From contig NZ_VWWO01000001.1 in assembly GCF_011752935.1 (NCBI RefSeq), positions 3,348,001-3,412,000 on the forward strand: DNA of 64,000 bases, read 5' to 3'. The position numbers and the translations under genes were made by a program. This DNA is from Chitinophaga sp. Cy-1792 (GTDB taxonomy: Bacteria; Bacteroidota; Bacteroidia; Chitinophagales; Chitinophagaceae). The notes below the pieces were generated by a model. The model was not told where the DNA came from. It was given only the letters and a program-made list of their open reading frames with translations, and did no database searches. Below, piece after piece: positions 37,141 to 45,569 of the stretch; position 1 is the first letter of the stretch, and every line of letters starts with the position of its first letter.

Positions 37141-37959
37141 TCACTTAACATCCTTATTTGTTATTACCGGATCTATTTCAGTTTTATTAATGCCATATTT
37201 TGCCATTTTTGTTCGATGCTCTGCTGTTCCAAGGTAGGCTTGGAGTTGCTTGTTAACAGCATTGATTAATAGCAGGTTTTCCTTATTAAAAGAAAATGCT
37301 CCAACGGGTGTTTCTGCTTTATTAATAATTGGATGAGGAATTGATTCCAGTTGAGGGTTAGCATCAGCAATGGAATTATTTCCCAGTGCAGTTGCTGCAA
37401 AAGCGTCAATTTTTCCTTCCAGTAATGCAGCTATTACTGCTGGCTGATCTTTAAACATGATGATTTGAGCGTCAGTTACCCCTGCAGCTTTTGCCTTATC
37501 AAACTGGACCTGGCCAGGTATAAGTCCCAGCCTTGCATCTGTTCTCTTGCCAACAGCCTCGTAACTTGTCAGATTTTTAGGGTTTCCTTTCAGGACAACG
37601 AATCCATCTCCTAGCGCCCAAACAGGATTACTAAATGTTACTATTTTTTCCCGTTCACTGGTGGCGAAAATAGGAACATTCATATCCCATTTACCTGATT
37701 GGATACCTGGTAAAAGGTTTTCAAATGTTGTATGGATATATTCAATATCGGTAATGCCAATTGCATGTAGAATGGCCTCTGCTAATTCTATATCAGCCCC
37801 CTTTACACTATCGCCTTCTGTCCAATAGAATGGGGGTTCATCAACATATGCGATTTTTATTTTTGTGTTGCTGTTGAGCTTTTCTGATAGAACATCTTGT
37901 GCCTGCATAACTTTAAAATTTAGTAATAATAGGATGGTTGCCACTAATCTTATGCTCAT
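37141..37959 (-). CDS. family 3 extracellular solute-binding protein (amino-acid type)
   Basis: A 272-aa periplasmic binding protein with a signal peptide (ending MQAQD). The bilobal SBP_bac_3 pattern includes KIKIAYVDEPPFYW, GADIELAEAIL, WDMNVPIFATSEREKIVTFS and GKIDAFAATALG. Members bind polar amino acids or act as ligand-gated sensors. No ABC permease gene is nearby, so it may deliver elsewhere or be a sensor domain. It lies 58 bp upstream of the RidA gene. The ATG at 37959 fits the signal peptide. Confidence 0.85.
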   Translation of the reverse strand: MSIRLVATILLLLNFKVMQAQDVLSEKLNSNTKIKIAYVDEPPFYWTEGDSVKGADIELAEAILHAIGITDIEYIHTTFENLLPGIQSGKWDMNVPIFATSEREKIVTFSNPVWALGDGFVVLKGNPKNLTSYEAVGKRTDARLGLIPGQVQFDKAKAAGVTDAQIIMFKDQPAVIAALLEGKIDAFAATALGNNSIADANPQLESIPHPIINKAETPVGAFSFNKENLLLINAVNKQLQAYLGTAEHRTKMAKYGINKTEIDPVITNKDVK

Positions 37960-38120
37960 ATTGTACTTTTCAAAAGTGCTTATTGTGTGCATTTACGAAA
38001 TCCAATACTAAATATTGCTGATTTAGCTATATGGCATTACAAAATTACTAGTGATTTAAGTAATGCAACAGATACAGATTCGGTATATTTTGTTGTAACA
38101 GATTTTCTGGTGACGGGGCA

Positions 38121-39554
38121 TTAGTTTTCAGACTCAGCAGCAGCATTTCTGAAAAACCTCCCTAAAGTAATCAGTGCATTTTCGACTTTTCTTTCCCAAA
38201 GACTGGAGAAGCTGATGCGTATATAATGTTGGTATTCTCCTTTAGGTGAGAAAATTTCGCCGGGAGCATAGGATACGCCTTGTTCTATTGCTTTTGGAAG
38301 CAGACTGGACGTGTTAAGTTTAATCGGTAATTCTATCCAGAGATATAACCCGCCGTTGGGCTGAGAAATCTTTGTTCCGTCGGGAAAATGCTGGTGGATA
38401 ATGAAGGTATATCGATTGAGATTTTTTTGCATCTCAAATCTGAATTTCAATAAGTGTCTTTCAGCCATTCCTGAACGAAGTAATTGAAGTATTACCTGCT
38501 GATTGAAATTTGAAGTAGAATGATTTAATACTGATTTGTTGCGTGCAACATCATAAGTAAAGCGTCCGGCAGCACACCATCCAACTCTGAATCCCGGCGC
38601 TAATGTTTTGGTAAATGAGCTGCAGTACATTACCCACCCATCTGAATCGTAGGTTTTTATGGTATCGGGCCTCCCTCCCTTAAAGAATAGCTCCGCATAA
38701 AGATCGTCTTCTATTATTGGAATATGCATTGTATTGGCTATCGAAGCAAGTTCTTTTTTTCCCTCGGTACTTATGCTGGCACCATCGGGGTTATTGAAAT
38801 TGCTGACAAGTACACAAGCTTTAACAGCTAATTTTTTACAGGCTTTTTTAACATCAGGTACAGATATGCCTGCTATAGGATCCGATGGGATAGCAACTAC
38901 TTTCAGGCCGAGAAATTCGATTATTTGCAGGATGCCAAAAAAACAGGGTGTTTGTACCAGGATTGTATCTCCTGGCTGCGTGACGGCTTTAAGGCAACAC
39001 AAGATAGCTTCTGCAGCGCCATTTGTAATAACCACTTCGTCGGCGTGAACAAATCCTCTCCATTGCAGGGAGCGTCTGGCTATTTCTTCCCGTAAATCTT
39101 TGTTCCCATACCGGCTTTCCAATCCAAGATAACTGCCACTGGAATCTCTGGATGTTTGCTGGATAAAGCGCTTGATACTGTTGAAGGGAAGGAGTCGGTT
39201 GTCAGGGAGCGCATTGGTAAAAGAGGTGAATTTTTTTCCGGTACCGTCCAGTGGTAGTTTTTGTAATAGGCTATCCGTATGCACCGTTTTTGCCGATAAT
39301 GAAACAGGCATTACTTTGGGTGCCGGAATTTTCTTCATGGAAATATCCTGTACAAAGTACCCGGACTTCTCTTTAGAAATAATAAGTCCTTTATCCAGTA
39401 AATAGTTGAAGGATTGTAATATCGTACCAACACTCAGCCCTTTTTTTTGGTGAAGGCCTCGTATGGATGGCAATTTGTCACCGGGTTTGAAGGTGCCCTC
39501 CTCAATCATTTTGGCTATTCTATTGGCAAATGTGATATATAATGGTTCTTTCAT
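38121..39554 (-). CDS. MocR-type GntR regulator with aminotransferase domain
   Basis: A 477-aa PLP-dependent regulator. Residues 1-75 are a GntR winged helix (GDKLPSIRGLHQKKGLSVGTILQSFNYL). Residues about 105-470 are a fold-I aminotransferase with the ITNGAAEAI, NFNNPDGAS and SSFTKTLAPGFRVGW segments; the Lys in SFTK binds PLP. It is upstream of the SBP-RidA-GNAT operon on the same strand, 162 bp away, and probably regulates it. Confidence 0.9.
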   Translation of the reverse strand: MKEPLYITFANRIAKMIEEGTFKPGDKLPSIRGLHQKKGLSVGTILQSFNYLLDKGLIISKEKSGYFVQDISMKKIPAPKVMPVSLSAKTVHTDSLLQKLPLDGTGKKFTSFTNALPDNRLLPFNSIKRFIQQTSRDSSGSYLGLESRYGNKDLREEIARRSLQWRGFVHADEVVITNGAAEAILCCLKAVTQPGDTILVQTPCFFGILQIIEFLGLKVVAIPSDPIAGISVPDVKKACKKLAVKACVLVSNFNNPDGASISTEGKKELASIANTMHIPIIEDDLYAELFFKGGRPDTIKTYDSDGWVMYCSSFTKTLAPGFRVGWCAAGRFTYDVARNKSVLNHSTSNFNQQVILQLLRSGMAERHLLKFRFEMQKNLNRYTFIIHQHFPDGTKISQPNGGLYLWIELPIKLNTSSLLPKAIEQGVSYAPGEIFSPKGEYQHYIRISFSSLWERKVENALITLGRFFRNAAAESEN

Positions 39555-39940
39555 AATATGCAATCTGTTATAGTGTTATTTATAAAATATAAATCTGTTA
39601 ATTTACAGAAATTAGACGAATAACCCTTCAGTATTAGCAATAATCAATAGTCATCGGTGTACTTAAAATTAGGTTTCAATAGGAGAATAAGCATTTGGAG
39701 TCATTGGTGCCAGCTGAATATTGCATCGCTTTGAAATAAATGGTTTGGTTTCTCACTAAAATTACTTTCTTTGTAATCTGGCAGGTTTTTATAAAAACCG
39801 TACCTCTGCAAATACAGCTATCTTAATAATAACCCAAGGTGTGCAGATGATTCTTGAGAATAAATAATAATGCGCCCGAAGTACACCTACGCTATATCTT
39901 GATAATAATATTTTTAATGATATACAACCAGAATAGAACA
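39555..39940. other. intergenic region with a candidate promoter
   Basis: Almost 390 bp between the MocR start and the TlpA-like gene. TTTG at 39744-39747 and TTTG at 39770-39773 with 22 bases between resemble a Bacteroidota promoter reading towards the TlpA gene. A short in-frame upstream start at 39854 is unlikely to be used. Confidence 0.45.
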
Positions 39941-41467
39941 ATGAAGAAAAGCCCACGTAAATTTGCTGCCTTAATAATTATTTCATTAGTACTTATTTTC
40001 TCTGTGCAGGTGATGGCTCAGAAACCTATACGGAGAGGCCCTGCATCCACCGAGGAAATTGCTAAAGCGAGGGCAGTTGTAACAGCTAATATTGACAGCT
40101 TCAAAGCCCATCGGTCTTACATATTTGCTATGGGTATCGATAACCCGCTTGTTGTAAGTGAATATAAAGCATGGATGAAGAAGTACCCAAATAATGTGAA
40201 TATTCCCCTTGCTGTTGGTACAGTTTTTTATACGAATGAAATGCCGCAGGCCAGGGAGTTTTTGCTGAAAGCTTCGTCAATGACGCCTGGTAATGCGAAG
40301 GTTTGGTCTATGTTGGCAGATGATGCGCTTTGTAGGGGGGAACAAGCTCAATTCAGGGAGTTTCTCAGAAAGGCAACATTGGCTGACACAACTAATGCAG
40401 GCTATGCCGGTGCGTATCTCAGGACTTTCCGGGATGATAATGCTGCGGAATACAAACACAAAGTATATGAATTTGTAAAGCGTTTTCCCGAAAGTGACTA
40501 TGGTGCCTGGGTTTTATGCGAGTTAGCCGAAGCGACAGCAGACCTGAATGTTAAAATAGGATATTATGAAGACCTGCGTAAATTGTACCCTCCGCAAAAA
40601 TTTGGATGGTCAGCAGCAGGAATGACGGCCTTAGCGGATATTTACCTGCAAACAGACCTGCAAAAAGCGCTGATATTGACAGATGAAATGGGAGATGGGA
40701 AAGATTGGAAACTCCGGAGACAAATAGCTGAATCATTGATTAGTATCAATAAACTCCAACAAGAAAAGAATTATCCCGCTGCAATGCTGGAATTTGATAA
40801 AATAAAACTTCCACGATACAATGATATTAGTGATTATATCGCATTGAAAGGTGCTTCCCTGCTTGATGAATCAGGCAACGTGAAGGCTGCCTATGATAGT
40901 CTTGCTGTTATATTCGCAAAAAATCCCACTGATAAGCTCTATACAGCGCTCACATTATATGGTGAGAAATCAGGAAAGAATAAAGACCAGGTTGATCAGG
41001 AAATTGAAATGATAAGAAACGAAGCAGCTGTTTCTGCTTATCCTTTTGATCTTGATCTATATACCGGTAAAGGCAAACTGAAGTTGAATGACTTGAAAGG
41101 CAAGGTGGTACTACTTACATTTTGGTTCCCTGGTTGCAACCCCTGCAAAGCCGAATTTCCACATTTCGAAGCAGTTCTTAAAAAAATTAACAGCGAAAAT
41201 GTCGCTTATGTAGGCATTAATATAGCGCCGGAACAAGATCCATATGTAACCACGCTTATAAAAAACAATAAATATTCCTTTATACCACTACATGGAAATG
41301 AGGCCTTTGCAGAGAAAAATTATGGTGTTTATGCAGCGCCTCAGAATTTTTTAATCGACCAGGACGGGAAGATTATTTATAAGAATTTCCGCATCAACGA
41401 AAAGAATCATCGTACACTGGAATTAATGATATTGTCGTTGTTAAAAAAAAGCGCAAATAGAAGTTAG
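39941..41467 (+). CDS. exported TlpA-like thioredoxin with N-terminal helical repeats
   Basis: A 508-aa protein with a signal peptide (ending VMAQ). Residues about 60-360 are helical repeat-like (TPR-type), with EFLLKASSMTPGNAKVWSML and similar. Residues about 370-508 form a TlpA/ResA thioredoxin fold, with FWFPGCNPCKAEFPHFEAV; the redox Cys residues are 399 and 402. Bacteroidota use such proteins for periplasmic disulfide chemistry. No cytochrome-maturation gene is adjacent. The ATG at 39941 fits the signal peptide. Confidence 0.87.
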   Translation: MKKSPRKFAALIIISLVLIFSVQVMAQKPIRRGPASTEEIAKARAVVTANIDSFKAHRSYIFAMGIDNPLVVSEYKAWMKKYPNNVNIPLAVGTVFYTNEMPQAREFLLKASSMTPGNAKVWSMLADDALCRGEQAQFREFLRKATLADTTNAGYAGAYLRTFRDDNAAEYKHKVYEFVKRFPESDYGAWVLCELAEATADLNVKIGYYEDLRKLYPPQKFGWSAAGMTALADIYLQTDLQKALILTDEMGDGKDWKLRRQIAESLISINKLQQEKNYPAAMLEFDKIKLPRYNDISDYIALKGASLLDESGNVKAAYDSLAVIFAKNPTDKLYTALTLYGEKSGKNKDQVDQEIEMIRNEAAVSAYPFDLDLYTGKGKLKLNDLKGKVVLLTFWFPGCNPCKAEFPHFEAVLKKINSENVAYVGINIAPEQDPYVTTLIKNNKYSFIPLHGNEAFAEKNYGVYAAPQNFLIDQDGKIIYKNFRINEKNHRTLELMILSLLKKSANRS

Positions 41468-41481
41468 CATTTTTTTCCTGC

Positions 41482-41552
41482 TTATACATGTTTGTTTTTT
41501 ATTTCCTCCTGATCCAGGATGAAAGCAAAAATTTCGTGAACATCTAAAAGAA
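41482..41552 (-). pseudogene. C-terminal fragment of the tandem lipoprotein family
   Basis: Reading the minus strand gives DVHEIFAFILDQEEIKNK, then a stop. This matches the end of the lipoprotein at 28690-29385 (DEHEMFNFILDQEEIRNR), and the DNA matches well over about 45 bp. Nothing upstream of it survives. It is a scar of a fourth family member over 10 kb away. Confidence 0.8.
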
Positions 41553-41682
41553 ACTAAATTAATCCATCTGTAAATTATATTGTATGTTTTTATTAAAATT
41601 TGTATTAACTACAGGTTAACTTATAATAATATTTGATTTTTATAATTTGCAGTATATTTTTTATTCATTAAAAATAATACAT

Positions 41683-42021
41683 ATGCCAATAAAAGTGGAT
41701 TCAGTTGAGATGTTGAGACAGTATTTTCAAGGGGTTGTGGATAGGGCTAATCACCACGCTCAAAATGTAGATGATGTTATATACGGTTTGTTGGGAATTA
41801 TAATTCTCAGAAAAGACCCTAACACCAATATCGAAGTAAAAAGCACAGGTAATGGGGCGACTGGTAATATTCTATGGCTACAAAGCAGAGGTAGAAGACT
41901 CGCTTTAAGGTATGAACACGAAGATCACACAATAGAGATTAGAGAAGGTTCTTATAAGGGGCCAATGGTATTAAAAATTGATAATGCAACAACAACACAA
42001 CAAATTTTAGCTGCAATTTAA
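41683..42021 (+). CDS. unknown small protein
   Basis: A 112-aa soluble protein without a signal peptide. It has an N-terminal helix (VEMLRQYFQGVVDRANHHA), then a beta region with VIYGLLGIIILRKDPNTNIEV and WLQSRGRRLALRYEHEDHTIEI. I do not recognise a family. It is 10 bp upstream of another unknown gene on the same strand, and both are followed by decayed genes. Such small neighbour pairs can be toxin-immunity or defence accessory genes, but nothing here proves that. Confidence 0.6.
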   Translation: MPIKVDSVEMLRQYFQGVVDRANHHAQNVDDVIYGLLGIIILRKDPNTNIEVKSTGNGATGNILWLQSRGRRLALRYEHEDHTIEIREGSYKGPMVLKIDNATTTQQILAAI

Positions 42022-42031
42022 TTTTACCGGC

Positions 42032-42334
42032 ATGAAAAATTTTAAACTAAAATTTAACTGGTCAATCACTAGCATTTATACAAATGCAGGAGATGTAATC
42101 TATGTTTGGGCAAATGGACAATATTATGGTAAATGTGAGATTGAGATAAATGGGAATCAAATAGTTGGGAGTTTTAATCTGGAGAAAGATGTTGATCCTG
42201 AAATGCACGTCAATTATCTTATTTCTGTAGAAGATACAGCTGGCCAGATGTGGCTGCAGGGAATTATGTTGCTTGATTATAAAGAAGGAATGGAAAAAAA
42301 GTCGAATTCAATAGGGAACACTCTGCTGCATTAA
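42032..42334 (+). CDS. unknown small protein, partner of the previous gene
   Basis: A 100-aa soluble protein, beta-rich, beginning NFKLKFNWSITSIYTNAGD and ending with a polar tail. It could be a compact beta-sandwich. No family is recognised. It is probably co-transcribed with the 112-aa gene and is followed by a hairpin terminator, so the two look like a complete little operon. Confidence 0.6.
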   Translation: MKNFKLKFNWSITSIYTNAGDVIYVWANGQYYGKCEIEINGNQIVGSFNLEKDVDPEMHVNYLISVEDTAGQMWLQGIMLLDYKEGMEKKSNSIGNTLLH

Positions 42335-42343
42335 AAATATATT

Positions 42344-42375
42344 AAACCAGTGGTGCTATTAAATACCACTGGTTT
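42344..42375. terminator. terminator after the two small unknown genes
   Basis: Perfect 11-bp arms AAACCAGTGGT / ACCACTGGTTT (42344-42354, 42365-42375), with a 10-nt loop, directly after the stop at 42334. Confidence 0.8.
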
Positions 42376-42402
42376 AAGTGGCTTAGGTATTTGTCTAATT
42401 AC

Positions 42403-42648
42403 TGGATTAGCAATAGAGGTAGGTTTTTAGAAGTACATCATAAAAAGTATATCAGAAATAAACTTCCATAGGAATACAATAATTATGATCTGATTACTTT
42501 TTGCAACTATCGCCATGCTGAATTTCACCGGAAGAATAAATTGCCTGTTTATGGTGAGGATGAAAAAACTATTTTGAATTATAAAATTTGTGATAAATGT
42601 AGGGGTATGGTTATTTGTCTAGGTATAATCATTTGCAGGCTGGAATAG
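42403..42648 (+). pseudogene. HNH-type protein remnant
   Basis: Reading in one frame gives FLEVHHKKYIRNKLP, then TAG (42469-42471), then EYNNYDLITFCNYRHAEFH. Bacteroidota HNH-type proteins of this sort usually have PWEY..LITLC..CH, so the stop replaces the Trp and the second Cys of the zinc pair has become Arg. It is dead twice over. The DNA lies between the small gene pair and an intact HNH gene. Confidence 0.72.
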
Positions 42649-42696
42649 GTTTTCAATACCACGGAGATAAATACTTGAATCTTTAATTAATTCAAT

Positions 42697-43500
42697 ATGG
42701 ATTTAGTAAGAAGTGTTCTGGATATTGTTGAGAATGTAAATCATTTTAAGAATGATATTCAATCTGTAAGAAATAAGAAGAGCTTATTTTATTTCAGGGT
42801 ATACAAATATTTTGGTGACTGGTATTATTTCCCTAATGAAGAAATATTTATCCCAAGTAAATTTTTGGGTTATAAGAACAATCGAATAACGAATTATGCA
42901 GGATCGGGGCATGGGGGAATAACAAAAAAAATATTATTCAACTATTTTGAAGAAGTACCAAAAGGTACTTCCAGATTTAATGAACTGCTGGAGCAACTGA
43001 TTACTTTTTCAGAGAAACTTGGATGTCACGTAGGGCAAAAGGTAAGTGGAAAGGGGGGGATTTATCTGGAGAAACATCCATACCTAATCACTAACCAGCT
43101 TTCAATTAATGACAGACTGCTAAAGATATGTGAAAATGACATTGCCTCTTACAAAGAGGAGGAGAATTATTCATCCTTTGAGGGCGCTGTTTCTCAACAA
43201 CTAGTTAATAAATATGAAAGAGATCCCAAATTAAGGGCAGCAGCTATTAAATATCATGGAGTCATTTGCAAAGTATGCAATTTTGATTTTCAGAAATATT
43301 ATGGCAATCATGGAAAGGATTATATAGAAGTACATCATTTAAAACCACTGCATCAATTAAATGGGCAAAAGAAGATTGATCCAAAAATAGATATGACTGT
43401 CCTATGCGCTAATTGTCATCGAATGATACATAGAGATACCCAAAATAGCCTTTCACTTACAGAATTAGAGGCTATGGTACTGCATAAGCATTCTTACTAA
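42697..43500 (+). CDS. HNH endonuclease
   Basis: A 267-aa protein. Residues 1 to about 150 are an unidentified N-terminal region. The C-terminal HNH domain has C191-x-x-C194, then HH at 213-214 in YIEVHHLKPL, then C237-x-x-C240 and RMIH, consistent with a zinc-stabilised HNH nuclease. This domain occurs in mobile-element and restriction nucleases. It is the only intact gene in a stretch of decayed genes next to tRNA-Pro, so it may belong to a former element or defence module. No methyltransferase is present. Confidence 0.85.
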   Translation: MDLVRSVLDIVENVNHFKNDIQSVRNKKSLFYFRVYKYFGDWYYFPNEEIFIPSKFLGYKNNRITNYAGSGHGGITKKILFNYFEEVPKGTSRFNELLEQLITFSEKLGCHVGQKVSGKGGIYLEKHPYLITNQLSINDRLLKICENDIASYKEEENYSSFEGAVSQQLVNKYERDPKLRAAAIKYHGVICKVCNFDFQKYYGNHGKDYIEVHHLKPLHQLNGQKKIDPKIDMTVLCANCHRMIHRDTQNSLSLTELEAMVLHKHSY

Positions 43501-43525
43501 TTATAAGAAATGGTGAGTGTGTTAA

Positions 43526-43786
43526 CTATTCAAATTCAAATAATTTTGAAGCAGGTACATCTATTGCTTTATCAATTGTAGCTAGAAGGCTAATTGAGGT
43601 ATTTATTGTACCTCTTTAAATTCTACCTATATGGGATAATTCCAATCCACATCTGAAGGTAAGTTCTTCTTGACTAACCTTCTTGGATTTCCTTATTTCT
43701 TTGAGCCTTATCCGCATAAAAGAAAGCAATGCATCTGGCTCCAATTCAAAAACGCCTTTACCTACACCACCAGGAGAATGATTCGT
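43526..43786 (-). pseudogene. XRE-type HTH regulator remnant
   Basis: The minus strand reads VFELEPDALLSFMRIRLKEI, then SQEELTFRCGLELSHIGRI, a TAA stop (43616-43618), and RGTINTSISLLATIDKAIDV. The XRE fold normally has IERG here, so one GAA to TAA change ends it. It is convergent with the HNH gene and stands where a controller of a mobile element or toxin system might have been. Confidence 0.75.
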
Positions 43787-43838
43787 CAGGATTTATGTGA
43801 TTGTATCAAGAATAGTTATTATAAGTAACTTTTTGCAA

Positions 43839-44147
43839 CTACCACCACTTTTCGACCCAAAGACTACCATCGCGCATGATAGTACTTTCGGTCATAAACT
43901 TTTTCTTCATCCACTGTTTCCTGTTTTTAGAAACAATTTTCCAACTGGGAAGATTTTTAAACTTCATATCATTGGGATGAATATTTGCATCACCATGATA
44001 TCGCATGAATCTAAAAGGATTGTCAGTGCAATGAAGCCAGACAGTTGGATGCCAGTGGCATCTTGAACAAACGGCAAACATCTCTTTTTTGACCACATTG
44101 TAAGTTCTGCGATGGTCGGTGGTGTCAAGAAGTTTCTTTGTTTGCAT
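43839..44147 (-). CDS. unknown basic small protein with a CxxC
   Basis: A 102-aa protein rich in Lys, Trp and His. It contains FAVCSRCHWHPTVWLHC near residues 25-41, which could bind a metal. I know no family. Coding is supported by length and composition only, so it may be spurious. It lies between the XRE remnant and a hairpin. Confidence 0.4.
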   Translation of the reverse strand: MQTKKLLDTTDHRRTYNVVKKEMFAVCSRCHWHPTVWLHCTDNPFRFMRYHGDANIHPNDMKFKNLPSWKIVSKNRKQWMKKKFMTESTIMRDGSLWVEKWW

Positions 44148-44442
44148 TTGTAAACACGATTGGTGTTACAAGGTGTCCAGTAATTTTTTCATGGTATCTG
44201 GGGTTTGAATGAGAAAGAGCCTTACTGTCAGCAAGGCCCTTTCAATTCGATCAGGGCAACTGGATACATTTCTGTTGTAGCAAGTGTCTTCGCCGGCCAG
44301 GATCTGGAAGCTACTGCACGTTTCAGAATTCATCTTGCAGACATTCCTCCTTCTTCATCTTCTATTGCATTGTTCAAAGACAATGAGCTGGTTTTGTTTA
44401 AGTTGTCGGGGCGACAAAATACAAACTAATGCTTCTTTTGTA
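44148..44442. other. non-coding spacer with a hairpin
   Basis: A hairpin with arms GAAAGAGCCTT / AAGGCCCTTTC lies at 44213-44243 (one G-T pair). It is followed by CAATTCGATCAGGG, which loosely recalls the DNA beside tRNA-Pro; I treat that as coincidental. No gene is convincing here. Confidence 0.4.
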
Positions 44443-45057
44443 CTATTTTCTATACATAATCAAATATATTTGGTTGACCACGGTATTGCCAGTAGCATAA
44501 CCCAGGTCAAACTTCTTGTTAGGTATCGACTTGATGAAATTACCAGATTGGCCAAATCCTATTGCAGTACTACGGGCACCGCTATTGGCTATGATCTGAT
44601 TGTCGGTGAAATTATACAAGGCGCAATTATCATTAACGATGGCTGCAAAGTTTACACGGAGAATTATTGAATCAATTCCGGGGTAATTATTGATATCAAA
44701 ATCGGGAATGCACATTACTGGTGCTGTGCCGCCAAAATTTACACGTCCTAAATACAAAGGAATGATGGTTTCTTTATTGTAGTTGCCGTTCATTCCGTTG
44801 CAGATAGTTTGGGTATTATCAACTTCTTGATCGTCGAGTTTATTATTACCATTTTTATCAATTCCTGATCTGATGATAACCCCACCATTACCACAAATGG
44901 TTCCTGGTGGCAACGTGTCAATTCTCAAAAGACTTTTGAGTCCTGGTTCGCCTTGTTCTCCCTTGGAACCTTGTGGGCCGGGCGCTCCATCCTTAGTGCA
45001 GGAAAATAAAATAGCAAATACAAGAATAAAGGGATAAACGTAATTTTTGACTTTCAT
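44443..45057 (-). CDS. lipoprotein with collagen-like stalk and DUF7151-like repeat
   Basis: A 204-aa lipoprotein. A lipobox (LFSC) is followed by a short collagen-like GPQGSKGEQGEPG stalk, then a region like the DUF7151 fold (CGNGGVIIRSGIDKNGNNKLDDQEV) with two NGN/NxxLD calcium-binding-like motifs. The C-terminal 100 residues are unknown. It is probably surface-exposed. It is transcribed away from the tRNA and lies just after that gene's terminator. Confidence 0.75.
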   Translation of the reverse strand: MKVKNYVYPFILVFAILFSCTKDGAPGPQGSKGEQGEPGLKSLLRIDTLPPGTICGNGGVIIRSGIDKNGNNKLDDQEVDNTQTICNGMNGNYNKETIIPLYLGRVNFGGTAPVMCIPDFDINNYPGIDSIILRVNFAAIVNDNCALYNFTDNQIIANSGARSTAIGFGQSGNFIKSIPNKKFDLGYATGNTVVNQIYLIMYRK

Positions 45058-45090
45058 ATAGGGAATTTTAATATTGAAATTGGGCTAAAA

Positions 45091-45121
45091 AAAAGCCATT
45101 TCAGATGATGAAATGGCTTTT
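45091..45121. terminator. terminator downstream of tRNA-Pro
   Basis: Perfect 13-bp arms (45091-45103, 45109-45121) with a GATGA loop and A/T tails, just beyond the 3' end of the minus-strand tRNA. Confidence 0.85.
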
Positions 45122-45130
45122 CTAATTCGG

Positions 45131-45204
45131 TCGGGACGACAAGATTCGAACTTGCGACCCCTAGCACCCCATGCTAGTGCGCTACCGGGCTGCGCTACGT
45201 CCCG
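45131..45204 (-). tRNA. tRNA-Pro (anticodon GGG)
   Basis: A 74-nt cloverleaf on the minus strand. The acceptor stem pairs CGGGACG (5') with CGTCCCG (3') plus a discriminator A. The D arm is GCGC...GCGC, the anticodon stem is CTAGC/GCTAG with loop ATGGGGT (anticodon GGG, reading CCC), and the T arm contains GTTCGAAT. The CCA end is not encoded. tRNA genes are favoured integration sites, and the region downstream is full of gene remnants. Confidence 0.95.
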
Positions 45205-45388
45205 AACTCCTCAGGGAGGGGATGCAAAAGTAGTATTTTTTTGAATTTTACAAAATTATAGTACTTTTTTTTCAAAGCTGTAAGAGAATGACTATTTGAA
45301 CAATAAGTCGAAACCCGCCATAGGCCGCGTTGGCTTCATTTTCTGGCCCCGGTTTTGTACTTCCTCCAGTAATAAAACTGCCAAGACC

Positions 45389-45523
45389 ATGAAGCATATT
45401 ATTCTCATCCTGGGCGTTTTTTTAATAATGGCCGTCAGCTGTGTGCCGCCAAGGCGACCACCGCCACCGCCTCACCCGCCAAGACCTCATGCAAGCATGA
45501 TTTTACCTCAGCTTCACAGCTAA
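45389..45523 (+). CDS. 44-aa proline-rich lipoprotein
   Basis: A very short gene. Its lipobox (AVSCVPP) is followed by RRPPPPPHPPRPHAS, so nearly all of the mature peptide is proline, histidine and arginine. The ATG at 45389 is chosen because it starts the signal peptide (an in-frame start lies 93 bp upstream). A GTCTCTA hairpin follows. Proline-rich short lipoproteins are common in Bacteroidota and mostly unstudied. Confidence 0.6.
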   Translation: MKHIILILGVFLIMAVSCVPPRRPPPPPHPPRPHASMILPQLHS

Positions 45524-45531
45524 ATAATAAA

Positions 45532-45561
45532 AAACGGTCTCTACCCGCGTAGAGACCGTTT
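45532..45561. terminator. GTCTCTA hairpin terminator
   Basis: Arms AAACGGTCTCTAC / GTAGAGACCGTTT (45532-45544, 45549-45561), perfect 13 bp with a 4-nt loop, between two convergent tiny lipoprotein genes. Confidence 0.85.
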
Positions 45562-45569
45562 CCGTTATG

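Noticed and set aside
42344..43500. A CRISPR-like or palindrome array near the HNH genes
   Set aside because: No regularly spaced repeats occur; only single hairpins.
44213..44260. Partial copy of the tRNA-Pro 3' flank as an attachment-site scar
   Set aside because: Only about a dozen bases agree and the spacing differs. Chance is a sufficient explanation.
44443..45057. Reading the GPQG stalk as a phage tail-fibre protein
   Set aside because: The lipoprotein signal and small size fit a surface lipoprotein, and no phage genes are nearby.
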